Assembly (NCBI GenBank): GCA_021464245.1
Contig: JADCRB010000067.1
Location: 1,209,908-1,273,907 of the forward strand
Source: Carallia brachiata
Lineage: Eukaryota; Streptophyta; Magnoliopsida; Malpighiales; Rhizophoraceae
Reading direction: 5' to 3'
DNA length: 64,000 bases
Position numbers and translations under genes: made by a program. Shown one piece after another: positions 1 through 14,097 of this stretch. The number at the start of each line of letters is the position of its first letter. Within the stretch, counting starts at the first letter, position 1. Under the pieces are notes generated by a model. It was not told the origin of the DNA. It did not search any database and saw nothing but the letters and a program-made list of their open reading frames with translations.

Positions 1-2279
1 TTCTTTAAACTGAGATGATTCCTCTTCTATTGTTTGATTCACACCCTGCACAAATATTGCTAACAGCAGCAATCTGCATCTCTACCTGCGCCCATCTCCA
101 TCTCCCTTGAGTAGAGAAATGAAAATGATGTGGCACATGGTTGGGTTATGTCAATTCCACTGAACAACTAATTGTTTGTAAAGTTAGGCAAACTTTACGT
201 TTCCACCCTTTTCATTTCACACTCCTTTTATCTTATGGGTTCACAAAGGAGAAGGTTATTCTCAGTCGTAGGAGAAGATTATTTACAAACTGTTGGGGAT
301 TTGGCATATTCCCTGCATCACTTCCAACAAAGAAGATTGCAGTTTTATGCATTAATCATAGAAATCTATGCACCAACAATGTAAATTTTGGTCTTACGAA
401 TGACAAATGTTTTACTAAATTTCCCTTGATAACTAAACAGGTGAGAGTTAGCTAACCACTTAATTAACTGAGCATCAAATACTAGTTAAAATTCGACCAA
501 TATATTCAATATATACTTAAACAAGTGTTGCAACCTTGCTGCCATGGCTGCCCTAGAGAATACTTTCAGTACTGTTGATGCAGCATTCAATATGTATCAT
601 TAACTTAAAACACAGACGGTGGAATAGAGGCATACATACAAATTACTACCGGTGATATTGTATATCCAAATCTTAAATCTACAATTGACCGAGAATCAGT
701 TCCGTCTAATGAACGCTGAATTATCCTAAGATGTTTTGTTTATTTGTCCGAGTGATTGAAAATAGCGTTAATAGAAATTTACAAGAAGAAGATGTTGGGT
801 TCTAGAGGGGATCAATAGGCCTGATTTAAACACTATATATATATATATAATCCAAAACTTTTTATACTCTTAGAAAACTTATATATGCACATATGTAATT
901 TTCTCATATAATAATACGTGGATAATGGAAGGAGCAGGAGATATTGAAATATAATGCATAAAAAAGAAAGAAAACAAGCCAATTGGCTCCAATACATCAA
1001 CTCTACTACTTGAATTAATGTTCGGGGTGGCCAATGTGGCTCTAACCTCACTATACCCTCCAAAGTCGGTGACCACTTTATTTCTGTCTCTCTATCTTGA
1101 CCAGAAGCTCAACCGAATGTGCTGGTCTGGTTGGGGGGTTGGTGAGGGTACCGGTGGAGTCTTTCCTTTGTCGCCGAGCGGAACAATGCAATTTTTTTTT
1201 TGATATGGACACTGCAATTAGCTCAGATATTTTCAGTCTGCCTTAAGTTCAGTGGGCGTTTGTCTGCTTCTGGAGCTGGGCCAGAATTTGGGAAGCAGCT
1301 GACACAGCTCCAGTTCATATATTAAAAATGATGGGTGAAATTTATAAGAGAGAAAAGTACTTTTATTATTTAACTCATAATTTAATGTGTCTCCCAGTGA
1401 AAAAAAAAAATGTAAGGGGTGGGCGTGGTACTTTGTAATAGAAGAATAAAGCATACCAAAAAACAGGAATCCACGCATCAATAGTAGTGTAGCAACTCGG
1501 AGGGATACCACCTATGTTGTATTCTAGTTGGTTAGTGACGTTCAGCTTTAACTGAGATTTTAGATACGAACACAATCAAGTGAAAATTCTAGTAAAAGAC
1601 TTAATGTTTCTTAATAAGACTTTTAATGCACCACCCTCCCTCTCCCATTTCTATGACAAAAAAAGTCCAAGAAAAGTCCAAGGGACAACGCAGCTTCAAA
1701 TTAACTGTTTAGACAGAAACCACAAATCACAGAAGTGTCTAAGCCGAATAATTGGAAGTGAAAGACCCACCTTTACTACCAACATGGGCCCATCATTATC
1801 TTTATCTTGGCAACTTAACCGCATTCGAAGGTCTCAATTTTATTCTCTAACGGATGCCATTGAAACTTCTGGTCAAGAAAACACCGCTCCTCACCCCTTC
1901 CGGAGGCCAGTATTTCGCACCCTAATCACATTAAGTTAATGAAATGATTTAATTTTGCTTTCTTATCTTGACATAGGCATGTTAATTTTTCACATTCGTA
2001 CATTAATCAGCATGAACTAAGGCACCATCTGTTCAGAGAATGATTACAAAGACCCAAAGAAAAATGCTACTTCAAAAATTGCACCAAACATGAAAATTAG
2101 ATGGGCCCCGTAAATTCCTTTACTTGGAGTCATTAACAAGATAATTAGCATTGCATTCACTAATACCATTACATTCACTAATACCAATTCCATCAATATA
2201 GCGGAAGTTGCCATCAATTGGGTGGATCAATGCTTTATACAAGGTGTCCAAAATGGTTAACGAAAAAGATCGGCGGCCA
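1..2279. other. Intergenic AT-rich DNA, no gene recognised
   Basis: Short open frames exist here (for example plus 1580-1939 and minus 1233-1511), but none has a recognisable motif, a conserved family look or a splice structure. A small (AT)n tract lies near 833-850. The end of a gene on the minus strand at positions 5-130 cannot be ruled out, because the window edge cuts the context. Confidence 0.5.
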
Positions 2280-2450
2280 GAGAGAGGAGGATAGAAGAAG
2301 TGTCAATAATGCAACAATAAGGAATATTTCTGCAGCAACGTTGATTTTTTCTACAACAAAAAATAACGAGATAATTTTTATTACATATTTTATCAATCTT
2401 TTTGCAGAAATCAGTAAGACCATTGCATTATTGACACTTCTTCTGGCCAA
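2280..2450. repeat. Foldback (MITE-like) inverted repeat downstream of UBC27
   Basis: The arm at 2293-2314 (agaagaagtgtcaataatgc...) is repeated almost exactly in reverse complement at 2425-2446. Weaker pairing continues inward through the matching ttctgcag and ttgat segments. The same foldback produces mirrored open frames on both strands, which are therefore not genes. It lies just beyond the UBC27 stop codon, so it could be transcribed in that gene's 3' UTR. No target duplication was identified. Confidence 0.6.
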
Positions 2451-2573
2451 TTTCCTCTGTCCGTACGCCCGTGCCCAATGGTTAAGGCAGCACAATCTAG
2501 AAGAAATGAAAACAAAATTAAACAGAGGGAGAGACGATAAAAGAAGGCAAGCCTTTAGTCATAAGAAGCCTCT

Positions 2574-5077
<2,504 letters not shown>

Positions 5078-5313
5078 GCTCCTTCGCCTTCTCCTTCCCT
5101 CTCTCTCTCTCTCTCTCACAGTCGAAGAAAATTGCAGTTAAGAGGTTCAGGAAACTCTAAAGAAAAAGAGGGAAAATGGGGAGATAAAGAGAGAGCCGAA
5201 ATTGAAGTGTGTGAAGAAGAGAAGCGAATAAAAAGTTACTTTTACAGGAATAGAATGATGCTCTTGGCTTTGCCAATTTTGACTCTTGGAAAGAGAGAAG
5301 GAGAAAAAAAAAA

Positions 5314-5821
5314 GGGATATATATAAAAAAAGTCTTAAATTTTTAAATGTTTTTTTATTTAAATTTTAAATTTTTTTGAGATTTTATTTTAATTTTAAAT
5401 TTTTTGATTTTACTCTAAATCAGTCATTCTGTTAATTAAACCGTTAAAAATTATTGTTCACTAACGAAAATTTTTTTAAAAAAATAAAATACACTATTTC
5501 AATTCACCAGTTAACAGAAATACTTTGTATAATCTTAAAAAAAATAAAATAAAAAATCTAAAATCTAAAATCTCAACTTACATGTTACTATTTGAGAGTA
5601 AAATATAAACATTTAATAACAAAAAAAATATTTAAATAATGTATTTTATCTTTTTAAAAAAATTTTCATTAGTGAACAATAATTTTTAACGGTTTGATTA
5701 ATGGAAGAATTGATTTGAAGTAAAATCACAATATTTAAAACTGAAATAAAATCTCAAAAAAGTTTAAGATTTAAATGAAAAAAAATCTAAAAGTTTAGGA
5801 CTTCCTTTTAATACATATCCC
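5314..5821. repeat. 508-bp foldback MITE, family A copy 1
   Basis: The two arms, each about 180-190 bp, are imperfect reverse complements. The left one begins gggatatatataaaaaaagt and the right one ends aatacatatccc. The inner parts match best: aaccgttaaaaattattgtt at about 5440-5460 is mirrored at about 5670-5695. The flanks share an agaaaaaaa stretch that may be a 9-bp target duplication, although the A-run makes this uncertain. A second copy of the family, with the same gggat-tgtatt terminus, lies at 27803-28296. The element abuts the UBC27 5' leader about 240 bp upstream of the start codon. Confidence 0.75.
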
Positions 5822-6940
5822 AGAAAAAAAGGCATGCAGTGGGTCTGTGCCTGGATCCGGTAGAAACATTTCAATTTTCATTAATTACCTAACACCCCAC
5901 TCACATTTTGGATTTTTAACGAAAGATAGAGGGAGAGACAAAAAATAATCATAATTTTTTTAATTTTTTTATATTTTTATATTAATTTTTTTATCTAAAT
6001 AATTTATTTTTTTCATAATTTATTATTTATAAATTAATATTTATTTTTTTCTCATTATTTTATTTCTCATACTTTTCTTTACTTATTTATACAACTTTAT
6101 TTTTTTCAAACTTTTTTTATTATTCTTCTCTTTTCTTCACATTTCTCTTAAACAACACGTACTATTAAAAATGTTCGACTAACATTTTTGTTAGAGTTAA
6201 AACTTATGACATTTCCGCACAATAAAACACTGGGACGTAGATGTATCAGATCTCGTAGTAGGCTAGCACCGTCGGCATGGAAGTGATGCCAGAGCCCTCT
6301 GTAATTTGCTTGCATTTTTTGTTTCCTTAAAAGATAAAGAACAAAATAAAGAGGAAAAAAATAGCTTTACCTAATATCTAATTAAAAATTTTTTAACTTT
6401 AACTTCTTTTTTTCGTCTTGTCAATAATTAAACTCATACAAAGAGTAAGGAAAATATGTGATAGAAATCGAATTTTCAACCACAGTCTTAACTAATAAGA
6501 TTAATAACATAACATACTTTATTTAAACATAAATATTAATTACTATATATAGGAATAAATATAAAACTTGAAATTATCGATTATATCGTATAAACAACAT
6601 TTTGTACTTTTGTATTCATCGAGATAGAAGAGTAAAAAAAAAAAAAGGAATTGTTCGTCCGCTAATCAAAATTTTTCATTTTTCAATTTGTTCTCGTTTA
6701 GCTTTTGTATTAATTAATTTTAAATTTTGAAGGATAGATGCTTTAATAACATCAACTGGAACTGTTTTCTCTTGCTGCCGCGAGAAGCATCATGAACAGA
6801 GGGCTATTTTGTAACCCCACCGAGAAGTAGAACATATTCTTTTCAAAGAATGTTATATTTATAATCAGTGGTGGAAACGGGCTGTTGTTAGTCCTAATCA
6901 TCATGAGTTAGGCCAGTACACTAAAAAACAAAAAAAAAAA
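5822..6940. other. Intergenic AT-rich DNA
   Basis: Very A/T-rich with no supported gene. The part at 5940-6160 is a long T-rich tract similar in style to 44970-45160 and, on the other strand, 59090-59240. This suggests a shared AT-rich element, but I could not define ends. Confidence 0.5.
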
Positions 6941-6949
6941 ATCATATGG

Positions 6950-7700
6950 GAGGGTGCTTGGGTGGAGTTGTCTGGCCGTATGTGGGAAAGCATTTTGGTG
7001 GGTTGGATGCGGCCTCCAGATGGTTGGGTTAAGGTTAATTCGGATGCTTCTGTGCTGGGCAACCTGGGTGGCGCAGGGGCTGAAGGAGTAGCAAGGAATC
7101 ACTATGGATCACAGTTGGGAGTTTTATTATTAAGGGCTCCGTTCCATGCGCAGATGAATGCATTCACACATTTTTTTTTTTTTTGCAATCACGAGCGTTT
7201 TTTATACAATTATAAGAAAAAAATATGAAATAAAAAAATAATATTTTATATATCATTTTTTATCATGTGGTTACACAAAAAAAACTCGTGGTTGTATAAA
7301 AATACGCTTGTAGACATAGTAAAAAAATTTCATCTGCCCACCAAATTTTTTCCTATTATTAATATTGGCTCTACAAATGTTTTTGCAGCAGAGTTATGAG
7401 GGATTTATCAAGGTCTTAAGCTTGCAAGGATGCGTGAATTCTCCAAGGTAGTGGCAAAAAGGGACTCTGAGATGGCCTGCTATACAATTCTCCAAGGGTT
7501 GCCACCAAACCATTCACAGTTCAATTTGGTGAGTGGCTATTGGGATCTTTTACAAAGAGGTTGACTGGTTCAATTGGTGCATGTCTATTGGAAAGTAACA
7601 AAGTTACTGATTGATTGGCCTCTTTTACGCTCTCCTGTTCTCCTGAGTTGTCAATCTACTGTAAGCCACTTTTTAGAGCTCCAAGTTCTTCTGCAAGCTG
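6950..7700 (+). pseudogene. Dead RNase H (RVT_3-type) domain of a plant LINE, split by insertions
   Basis: The first half reads WMRPPDGWVKVNSDASVLGN...GGAGAEGVARNHYGSQLGVLLL (about 7007-7130). This matches the start of plant LINE RNase H domains: W..P..GW.K.N.D.....G.GG..R...G. The second half resumes near 7355 with INIGSTNVFAAEL, stop, GIYQGLKLARM. It continues with FSKVVAKRDSEMACYTILQG, PPNHSQFNLVSGYWDLLQR and VQLVHVYWKV, ending in LLQADII at about 7690-7709, where the hAT element has landed. Internal stops (TGA in place of Trp at about 7397, another near 7562) and the roughly 225-bp insertion show it is non-functional. No reverse transcriptase or endonuclease region was found upstream, so this is a fragment. 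Confidence 0.75.
7130..7350. mobile_element. Small MITE-like insert inside the RNase H fragment
   Basis: The RNase H reading frame stops near 7130 and resumes near 7355. The intervening DNA is AT-rich and has inverted ends. The left end (gcagatgaa, then a T-run, then gcgttttttatacaa) mirrors the right end (ttgtataaaaatacgctt, then an A-run, then ttcatctgc). The foldback layout, small size and interruption of a recognisable coding domain all fit a MITE. The exact ends and target duplication could not be fixed because the host frame is degraded. Confidence 0.55.
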
Positions 7701-7701
7701 A

Positions 7702-7709
7702 TATAATAG
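7702..7709. repeat. Left 8-bp target-site duplication of the hAT element (tataatag)
   Basis: tataatag lies directly before the left terminal repeat and is repeated exactly at 10011-10018, directly after the right one. An 8-bp duplication is the standard hAT signature. Confidence 0.9.
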
Positions 7710-7939
7710 TAGGGATGGCAACGGGGCGGGTTGGGGGCGGGGATGGCCTCCCCGATCCCCGTCCCCGCTTTCAAACCCTATCCCCGTCCCCGTCCCCATC
7801 CCCGTCGGGTATGAGATTTTGAACCCCGTCCCCATCCCCGCCGGGGATCGGGGATCCCCGTCCCCGCCCCATCCCCATTCCAATTAAAAGTGCTAGATTG
7901 GAAGCCTATGAAGCATTGACATGGCGATTTTTTAGTGTA

Positions 7940-8020
7940 CTATGTGTCCGACACGTGTCGGACACGGACACATACCAGACACGCGTCAGACACGTGTCGG
8001 ACACGGCTAAAACATGTGCC
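7940..8020. repeat. Reiterated palindromic gtgtcggacac block inside the hAT element
   Basis: The self-complementary unit gtgtccgacacgtgtcggac and close variants (cagacacgcgtcagacacg, acacgtgtcggacacgg) are repeated over about 70 bp. The block can form several alternative hairpins. It could be the remains of another element's terminus nested in the hAT or part of its own regulatory region. No function can be assigned. Confidence 0.5.
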
Positions 8021-8549
8021 AGGATTAACATTTGATACCCCATGAAGTGCCTTAGACCACCATTCATAAGCTAGAATTCTTAGCCGTGAAATTCCATTGG
8101 CACTGTTAACAAGTTATTAAACCTTTAGTTAAAGAGTCAAGTACAAAACTTCACAGTCCTGATAAGAAATTGCCATAACAAGACATGCATTCTGCATTTT
8201 CAAAGGAGTCAGCACAATTTGAGTAATAAAAAAGCACCCAAGTACAGATCACTTTCCACCAAAAAAAAACTAGAGAGCTATCTAAAAAAGAAAGAAATTA
8301 AAGAGCCACATACCATCCTCAATCAGTAAGTGGGAATTGACTTCCAGTTTAGTGTGGATATCAAGACAAGAAAATGCTTAAAACTTAGAGGCATGATCTG
8401 CCTTAAGTGGTATCCACGCAATCCAACTTTCTTACAAATATGATATGCCAAGGATAGAAGGCATGCTCTAACAATGCCAAAATGTACTTACTGTCAGATA
8501 AAGACTCCACTAGAACAACCATGAATCTTTCTTGTTTAGCTGGGCCATT

Positions 8550-9125
8550 GACTATAGCAGAAAGAGTATTAACATGCATGAGATTCGGGTGAAAACATTT
8601 GAAAAACAAAGATCTTTATGTGACCTGAGATCACAGAAAGGACATCTACAGTCTACAATATAATTTGCACTAACCTCTTGGTCAAGGGATTCAAATTCCC
8701 ACATGCTCACACCTAGGTCATTGATTTCATTCCACTGCCTAAGACCAACTAAAATGTGAGCTTTTTTTTTATTCAAATTAATGTAAACTTCATTTTTCAA
8801 ATTCTCCAAATTTGATTGTTGCAATTCTTTTGATTCCATAATGATGCATCAATGAGTTTCTACTCTAAAAAACAATGGCCAGTTTTATTTCCTTATCTTT
8901 CAACACAATTGTCTATAAGCACTAGTCAATTTCAAATTGTTAATCAATTTAAGAACTGCAGATTCGTTTTTTACAATTTTCTGAAACAAAAATTAAACGC
9001 ACAAACATTATAGAGATCACATATCAAAGCTACCATAGCTTTGGTATTCGCCTCTGTTTTCTGGCGCAATCGGTCATTAATCGCTTGTACCGAAAGCTTC
9101 AACGCCTTCATTATGTTGTATCAAT
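8550..9125 (-). other. Possible captured host gene fragment within the hAT element
   Basis: Two minus-strand stretches look like exons. About 9118-9035 encodes MKALKLSVQAINDRLRQKTE followed by ANTKAMV, and is followed by a GT donor-like site. About 8839-8676 encodes ELQQSNLENLKNEVYINLNK and later GLRQWNEINDLGVSMWEFES, ending at a GAG/GTTAGT donor. Both are coiled-coil-like. Neither is a transposase motif and I do not recognise the protein family. A run of nine A bases in the second stretch makes its frame fragile. The arrangement fits transduplication of a plant gene by a non-autonomous hAT element, but this is inference. Confidence 0.35.
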
Positions 9126-10018
9126 GCTTAATTTGCAATCAAAACTGAAATTTCCCAAACATCTCCCTATCTTTTTTGTACAGAGAATTAGCAAGAACTT
9201 CAAATATCAATTATTTAAAAAGAGAATACGTACGGGACGCGAGTGGTGTCTTCTTCTAGTGGAGTGTCTTCTTTTGAGGGTCAATCCTAATGCCAATGCT
9301 GTAAATCCCTAACAACCGGCCCAATTAATTAGTAATCTCTCAAATATCATTGGAAGACTCAGAATAGAAGGAGCTAAGAGATGAATGCACAATAGAAGGA
9401 AAGGAACCGAGAAATGGCAGAAACTTTCGGACGGAGAAATGAACGGAAGCGATGCGGAGAGCAGCGAGCGGCGGCGGCGGCGGCGATTGGAGACGGAAAG
9501 TGCAAGAAACTGAGGAGGTGGTGATCTAGAGATCGCATGGCAGCTTAGAGACGGCAGCGATTGACTGATAATAATTCAAGTGGCGGCAATTTAGGAGGAG
9601 CGACGCCATTTTATGAAGCCGAAGCAGCCATTAACAAAAGATTAAATTAAATTAAAATTAAATTATTTAATATAATATATACATAAATATTAATCCAATA
9701 ATTTTCAAATAATTTATTATTATATATATTATATACGAGGAATAAATTAAGTAAAATGACGAGAATGCCTAAATAAATATTATATATATATATATACATA
9801 TAAGGATAAAAGAGTAAATTAATAACGGGGACGGGTATGGGGCGGGTACGGGGACGGGGACTGTCATCCCCATCCCCATCCCCGTCCCCGCCAAAAAAAA
9901 CGGGGATCGGGGCGGGGATCCCCAATCCCCGGTCAAACTGACTTGACCCCATCCCCATTGGGGCGGGGCGGGGCGGGTACCCGCGGGGATGGGGATTTTT
10001 GCCATCCCTATATAATAG

Positions 10019-12264
10019 AAGTTCGTCTCCTTCAGATGATAGCTACTTAATTATAAGCGTTGTTCCGAAAAGAAAAAAAATCATATTGATGACCTAAATT
10101 ATGAAAAGCCCTCTGCCTTAGTTCTACGAAGTACAAATTTTTACGGATTCAAACTTCCTATCAATCAGCTTCAAAAAAATGTGCTCATGATGACACTGGA
10201 GAAATAAGGTAACTAAATTAATTTGAAAGTTGATTAAATATAAAACACAAAAGAATACTTCTTTTATTTATTTTTTTATTTTTTTATCAAAAAAAAAATT
10301 ATTATTAATATGTTCGTTGTAAGATTTGTAAGTTAAAATCATAATAATTTATATTTGAACACCTTATTTAACAATTTTCATGAAAGTCGATCCACAATTT
10401 CAGCACTATTGAGATCGAGCGGGTCTCCCCAAACTGACAATGGTGTTAACAAGTCTTAAATCACTAACGCACCCACTTAAGGATAAACTGGAGAATTTTT
10501 TAAAATCATTGCCTTCCTCTCGTAATCAATGAAACTCAAACTTAAGCCAAGAGTAGAGAAATATATCAATAGACTATTAGACTACTATTTTAAATAGTTG
10601 TTATTTTTTATGTGATTGTTACTTTACGCCAGTGATCAATGCCAATAGTGAGAAAAAATGCATATAATTATTGCATGGATCAAGTAGATTAATATGCATA
10701 CTAAATTTTTTTACTCGAAAATTTATTAAGTCGTAAATTACATAATATATAACTTTATTTTTCTTAAAATCAAATTTTAAAATTTTTAAAATAAAAAAAT
10801 TAAATTTTAAATTTTAATTATTAAAATATTTAATAAAAAATGCACCTTCAAATTTGACGGTACATAAGTTAGCCGCATCGTCGGTATTGCTTATAAGATA
10901 AGAGAGGCCAAGCAGCCAGCCGCCGCTGCCAGTGCTTGCGTTGTACAATTCGTTTAAGGCTTTTCGAAAACGAAATGTCGTACAAAGCAATTGAATTTTT
11001 TTTTTTTGACTAAGTACAAAGCAATTGAATGAAGATGGTAAGTAAGAGACTCCACATCTCCATCAATCCAAGAGGCCATTTGGTGCCCCCGGTCGTGTCA
11101 TTAGATGGCCCTAGGTCCTGATTTATTGTAAAACAGTTAAAATCTTAATAATTTTTATAAGTAAGATTTAAATTTTGATATCGATAAAAAAAAATATACG
11201 GGTGGAAAAATAACTTGGGGTCTATCCCGTCCATATTGGCATGTAAGCCAATATCCCGTTTTCCATGGATACATTAATTTCGTTCTTTATGGATGCATAA
11301 TTTCTTTTTCATTTCAATATATTTACAAGTATGATAGAGGAACATTTTATAGTTTGCACAATTTTACTCGAAATTATTTGTATATGACTTCTTTTGCACA
11401 AAAAAAAAACAATTTTACTTAAAATTATGCGTGCTTGTATGTGTATTTTTATGTATATATTTGTATTCATGATTACTACTATTAATTAGATATTTTAAAA
11501 TATTTTAGATTTATTGTTAAAATAATTTTTCAACATTTTGTTATACATTTATATATGTCTAATAAATAATCATTATTTTTATATGTATATTGCAGTTAAA
11601 CTACATCATTTGCATTAAGAAAAACTTTACGTTCATCTAGTCTAGTAGTATTTGTGAATTTAAATGCCTAATTGACTAATTCTATATGCCATTAAATGGG
11701 ACGCAACCCGTCTCTTTAGGGCTGATAAACGAATCTTGTAAGTTGTAACACATTTTTGAATTGTTACACCATTAGTGATAACATATCTCGAGCATTTTGT
11801 TACGCCATTAACGAAGTTATTTTTTATGTTTTTTTTTTTTTTTGTTTTCTGGTGAGGTGGCGTCAGATTTAACCAAAAGCTAACCTTCCAGAATTGGAAA
11901 TTTATAAGTTGTATACTCGTCTACAGGGACATATATAATATTATAATTTCATGGTCCTATACAAGCACAATAAAATTTCCCGATTTGTGCGTAAGATAAA
12001 AATTTCCGTAAGTTAGCACGTTGAACAGTTAGACTGGAACAAATTGGAATGCACGAAGTTGGGCCACTTTTGTCGAAGAAAAAAAGTCGGCATTATAATG
12101 AGTTCGTCCCGAATTTTATTTTGAGTGAAAGTGTAATTAATAGTTTTAAAATAAAAATTAATATTTTTAAAATATAAAAATAATAAATATTTTAAAAATA
12201 GTAATTTTTATTTTAAAAATATTAATTATAATTTCAAATAAAATAAAATTTAAAATAAATTTAT
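10019..12264. other. Intergenic AT-rich DNA, no gene
   Basis: No supported coding or RNA gene. Poly-A/T runs and short self-complementary AT tracts are common (for example 10740-10840). The AT palindrome at 12135-12245 pairs attaatagttttaaaataaa with a downstream mirror, which suggests a small foldback relic. Confidence 0.5.
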
Positions 12265-12893
12265 CTAGGCAAATATATGAATTTTGTCTACTATCTTTAC
12301 TCTTTTTGAGAATTTCACCCATAACATTTTTTTGTTTTAAATTATACCCTCAACGTTTCTGCTGCCAATTTTTTTTGTCATCTACCGTTAGTTTGTCGTT
12401 AAATTTAACATTTAGCAGTCCAATTATCATCACATCGTCTAATTTGAATAATATATCAGCATAAAGTGATGATATGATATTTAATAAAGTGATGATCTGT
12501 CATATCTTGTCATTTTCTGATTAGTTCTATTCAGATATTTGCTTATTATAGTGTATACAGATTACAAAGTTTTTATTTTATTTTTACTTTTAACTTTATA
12601 AAATTATAAATAACATTTTTTTTAATTTTTTAAGAGTCACAATATTTGAAAAAAAATTTTAAAAAAATTATTAGATGTTAGGTCATTACTGTATACTCAC
12701 ATATTATTCAGATTAGACGACGTGACGATAATTGGACTGATAAATGTTAAATTTAACGGTAAATTAATGGCGGAAGATAAAAAAGATTGACGGTAGAAAC
12801 GTTAAATGTATAATTTAAAATAAAAAAATGTTGTGGACAAAATTAAAAAAAAAAAATAAATGACAAAATTCATATATTAACCATTTATCTAAT
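12265..12893. repeat. Foldback MITE, about 630 bp with about 150-200-bp arms
   Basis: Outer ends: atatatgaattttgtc on the left (about 12272-12288) is mirrored by gacaaaattcatatat on the right (about 12861-12877). Inner arms: ttaaatttaacatttagcag and tccaattatcatcac (12393-12435) are mirrored by tgataaatgttaaatttaac and gtgacgataattgga (12723-12760). The arms are about 80-85% alike by eye. There is no coding capacity, and no target duplication was recognised. Confidence 0.75.
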
Positions 12894-13017
12894 ATATATA
12901 CTGGCTCTTTGCCAAAAAGTAAAGCTATCAATTCAAACCAGGAGGGCTTCCCAAGACCCGTAAAGACGTGAAAAAGAAAGAGAAAAAGAAAACTGAAATG
13001 AACACTATTTGCAAGTT

Positions 13018-13018
<1 letters not shown>

Positions 13019-13073
<55 letters not shown>
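13019..13073. repeat. (GA)n microsatellite, about 26 units
   Basis: Uninterrupted alternating ag for about 52 bp. It generates artificial Arg-Glu and Leu-Ser reading frames on the two strands, which are not genes. Confidence 0.95.
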
Positions 13074-13074
<1 letters not shown>

Positions 13075-14066
13075 CCCCCCGCTGTGGCCTAACCTTATAC
13101 ATTACGTATTAACGTGTGGTGCAGTGGTCCTAGGTGCAAATTGTGGCTTTCATTTTTCAATAGACTGCCAGAAAAATTTTTTTCTTTTCCTGTTTTTTCT
13201 TCTTTTTTTTTTTTTAGGTTTTTCACGGCCAGAAAATTCTGGTCAGGTTTTGTTGGCTTTCAAATTTGGAAGGCCCAAAAATCACCAACACACACTGTAC
13301 AAAAACATTGTTAGTTCATATATAGAAAAGTATTTGAATTAGAATTAAAAATAGGCACAGTCTGATATGTTAAATATCAAATTTATTAATTAATAAATTT
13401 TAAATTTGAGTATTATTAAGACATTTTTTTATGCTCAATATAGTATTTTTAATATTGTAATATTTCGTAACAAAATTATTATTAAAAATCAAAAATTACG
13501 AAGACATTTTAGTTTTGGATACATAATATATGACATATCAACTCAGAGATAAGAGACATGAATAAAAGCCAAATGGGTATCTATAAGTTAGTATTCAAAT
13601 TCGATTTTTATATTAAAATGAATTTAATTATTTATCTAATAAATTATATTATTTTTATAAAAAAAAAATTATCACTTTATTTTTTATTATAAAAATAATT
13701 AAATTCGTTATAATATAAATACTAAATTGATATATGCGTATAGTATCCAAACTTTTCTTGAAATTAATAATACCCACTAGCTTCAAGAGAAGAGAGACCA
13801 TATATAACACATGGGAACGCGAGAAGCCGCACCAGGGATAGTGGAAGCTCCTAGGAGAAGAAAAAAGAAGATTTGATAATTCAATCGAAAATTTTCCTTT
13901 TTTTTTTTCTTAAAGTATTTGCGACCTTGTTAGCATTCGGTCTCTTATTTTTTTTTTTTTTCTTTGTGTTTGATGGATTGATGAGCAAGCCAGCATGCGG
14001 CGGATGGTTTTGTTTGTTTGGTTTCTGATAGTTGCAGGCTTGGCCGGTGCGTGTTTTGTAATTGCG

Positions 14067-14097
<31 letters not shown>

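Larger units (their letters stand above)
7710..10010. mobile_element. Non-autonomous hAT-superfamily DNA transposon, 2301 bp
   Basis: The terminal repeat TAGGGATGGCAA at 7710-7721 is exactly mirrored by ttgccatcccta at 9999-10010, and the element is flanked by the perfect 8-bp duplication tataatag. Both sub-ends carry strikingly GC-rich reiterated ccccgtcccc/ccccatcccc blocks (7725-7885 and 9825-9990) in inverted orientation. They resemble the sub-terminal transposase-binding repeats of hAT elements and fold together. No hAT transposase (BED finger, dimerisation domain) is visible inside, so it would depend on an enzyme supplied elsewhere. The interior is much less GC-rich and may include captured host gene sequence. 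Perfect ends and duplication suggest a fairly recent insertion. The host is the RNase H fragment, cut at its LLQADI tail. Confidence 0.9.

Noticed and set aside
1580..1939. 119-aa open frame on the plus strand
   Set aside because: No family motif, no splice context and ordinary length for chance in this DNA.
7574..7883. Pro/Gly-rich frames in the ccccgtcccc blocks (also 9647-10005)
   Set aside because: Low-complexity translation of hAT sub-terminal repeats.
12815..13342. Arg-Glu and Leu-Ser rich frames around 13020-13070
   Set aside because: Artefact of the (GA)n microsatellite.
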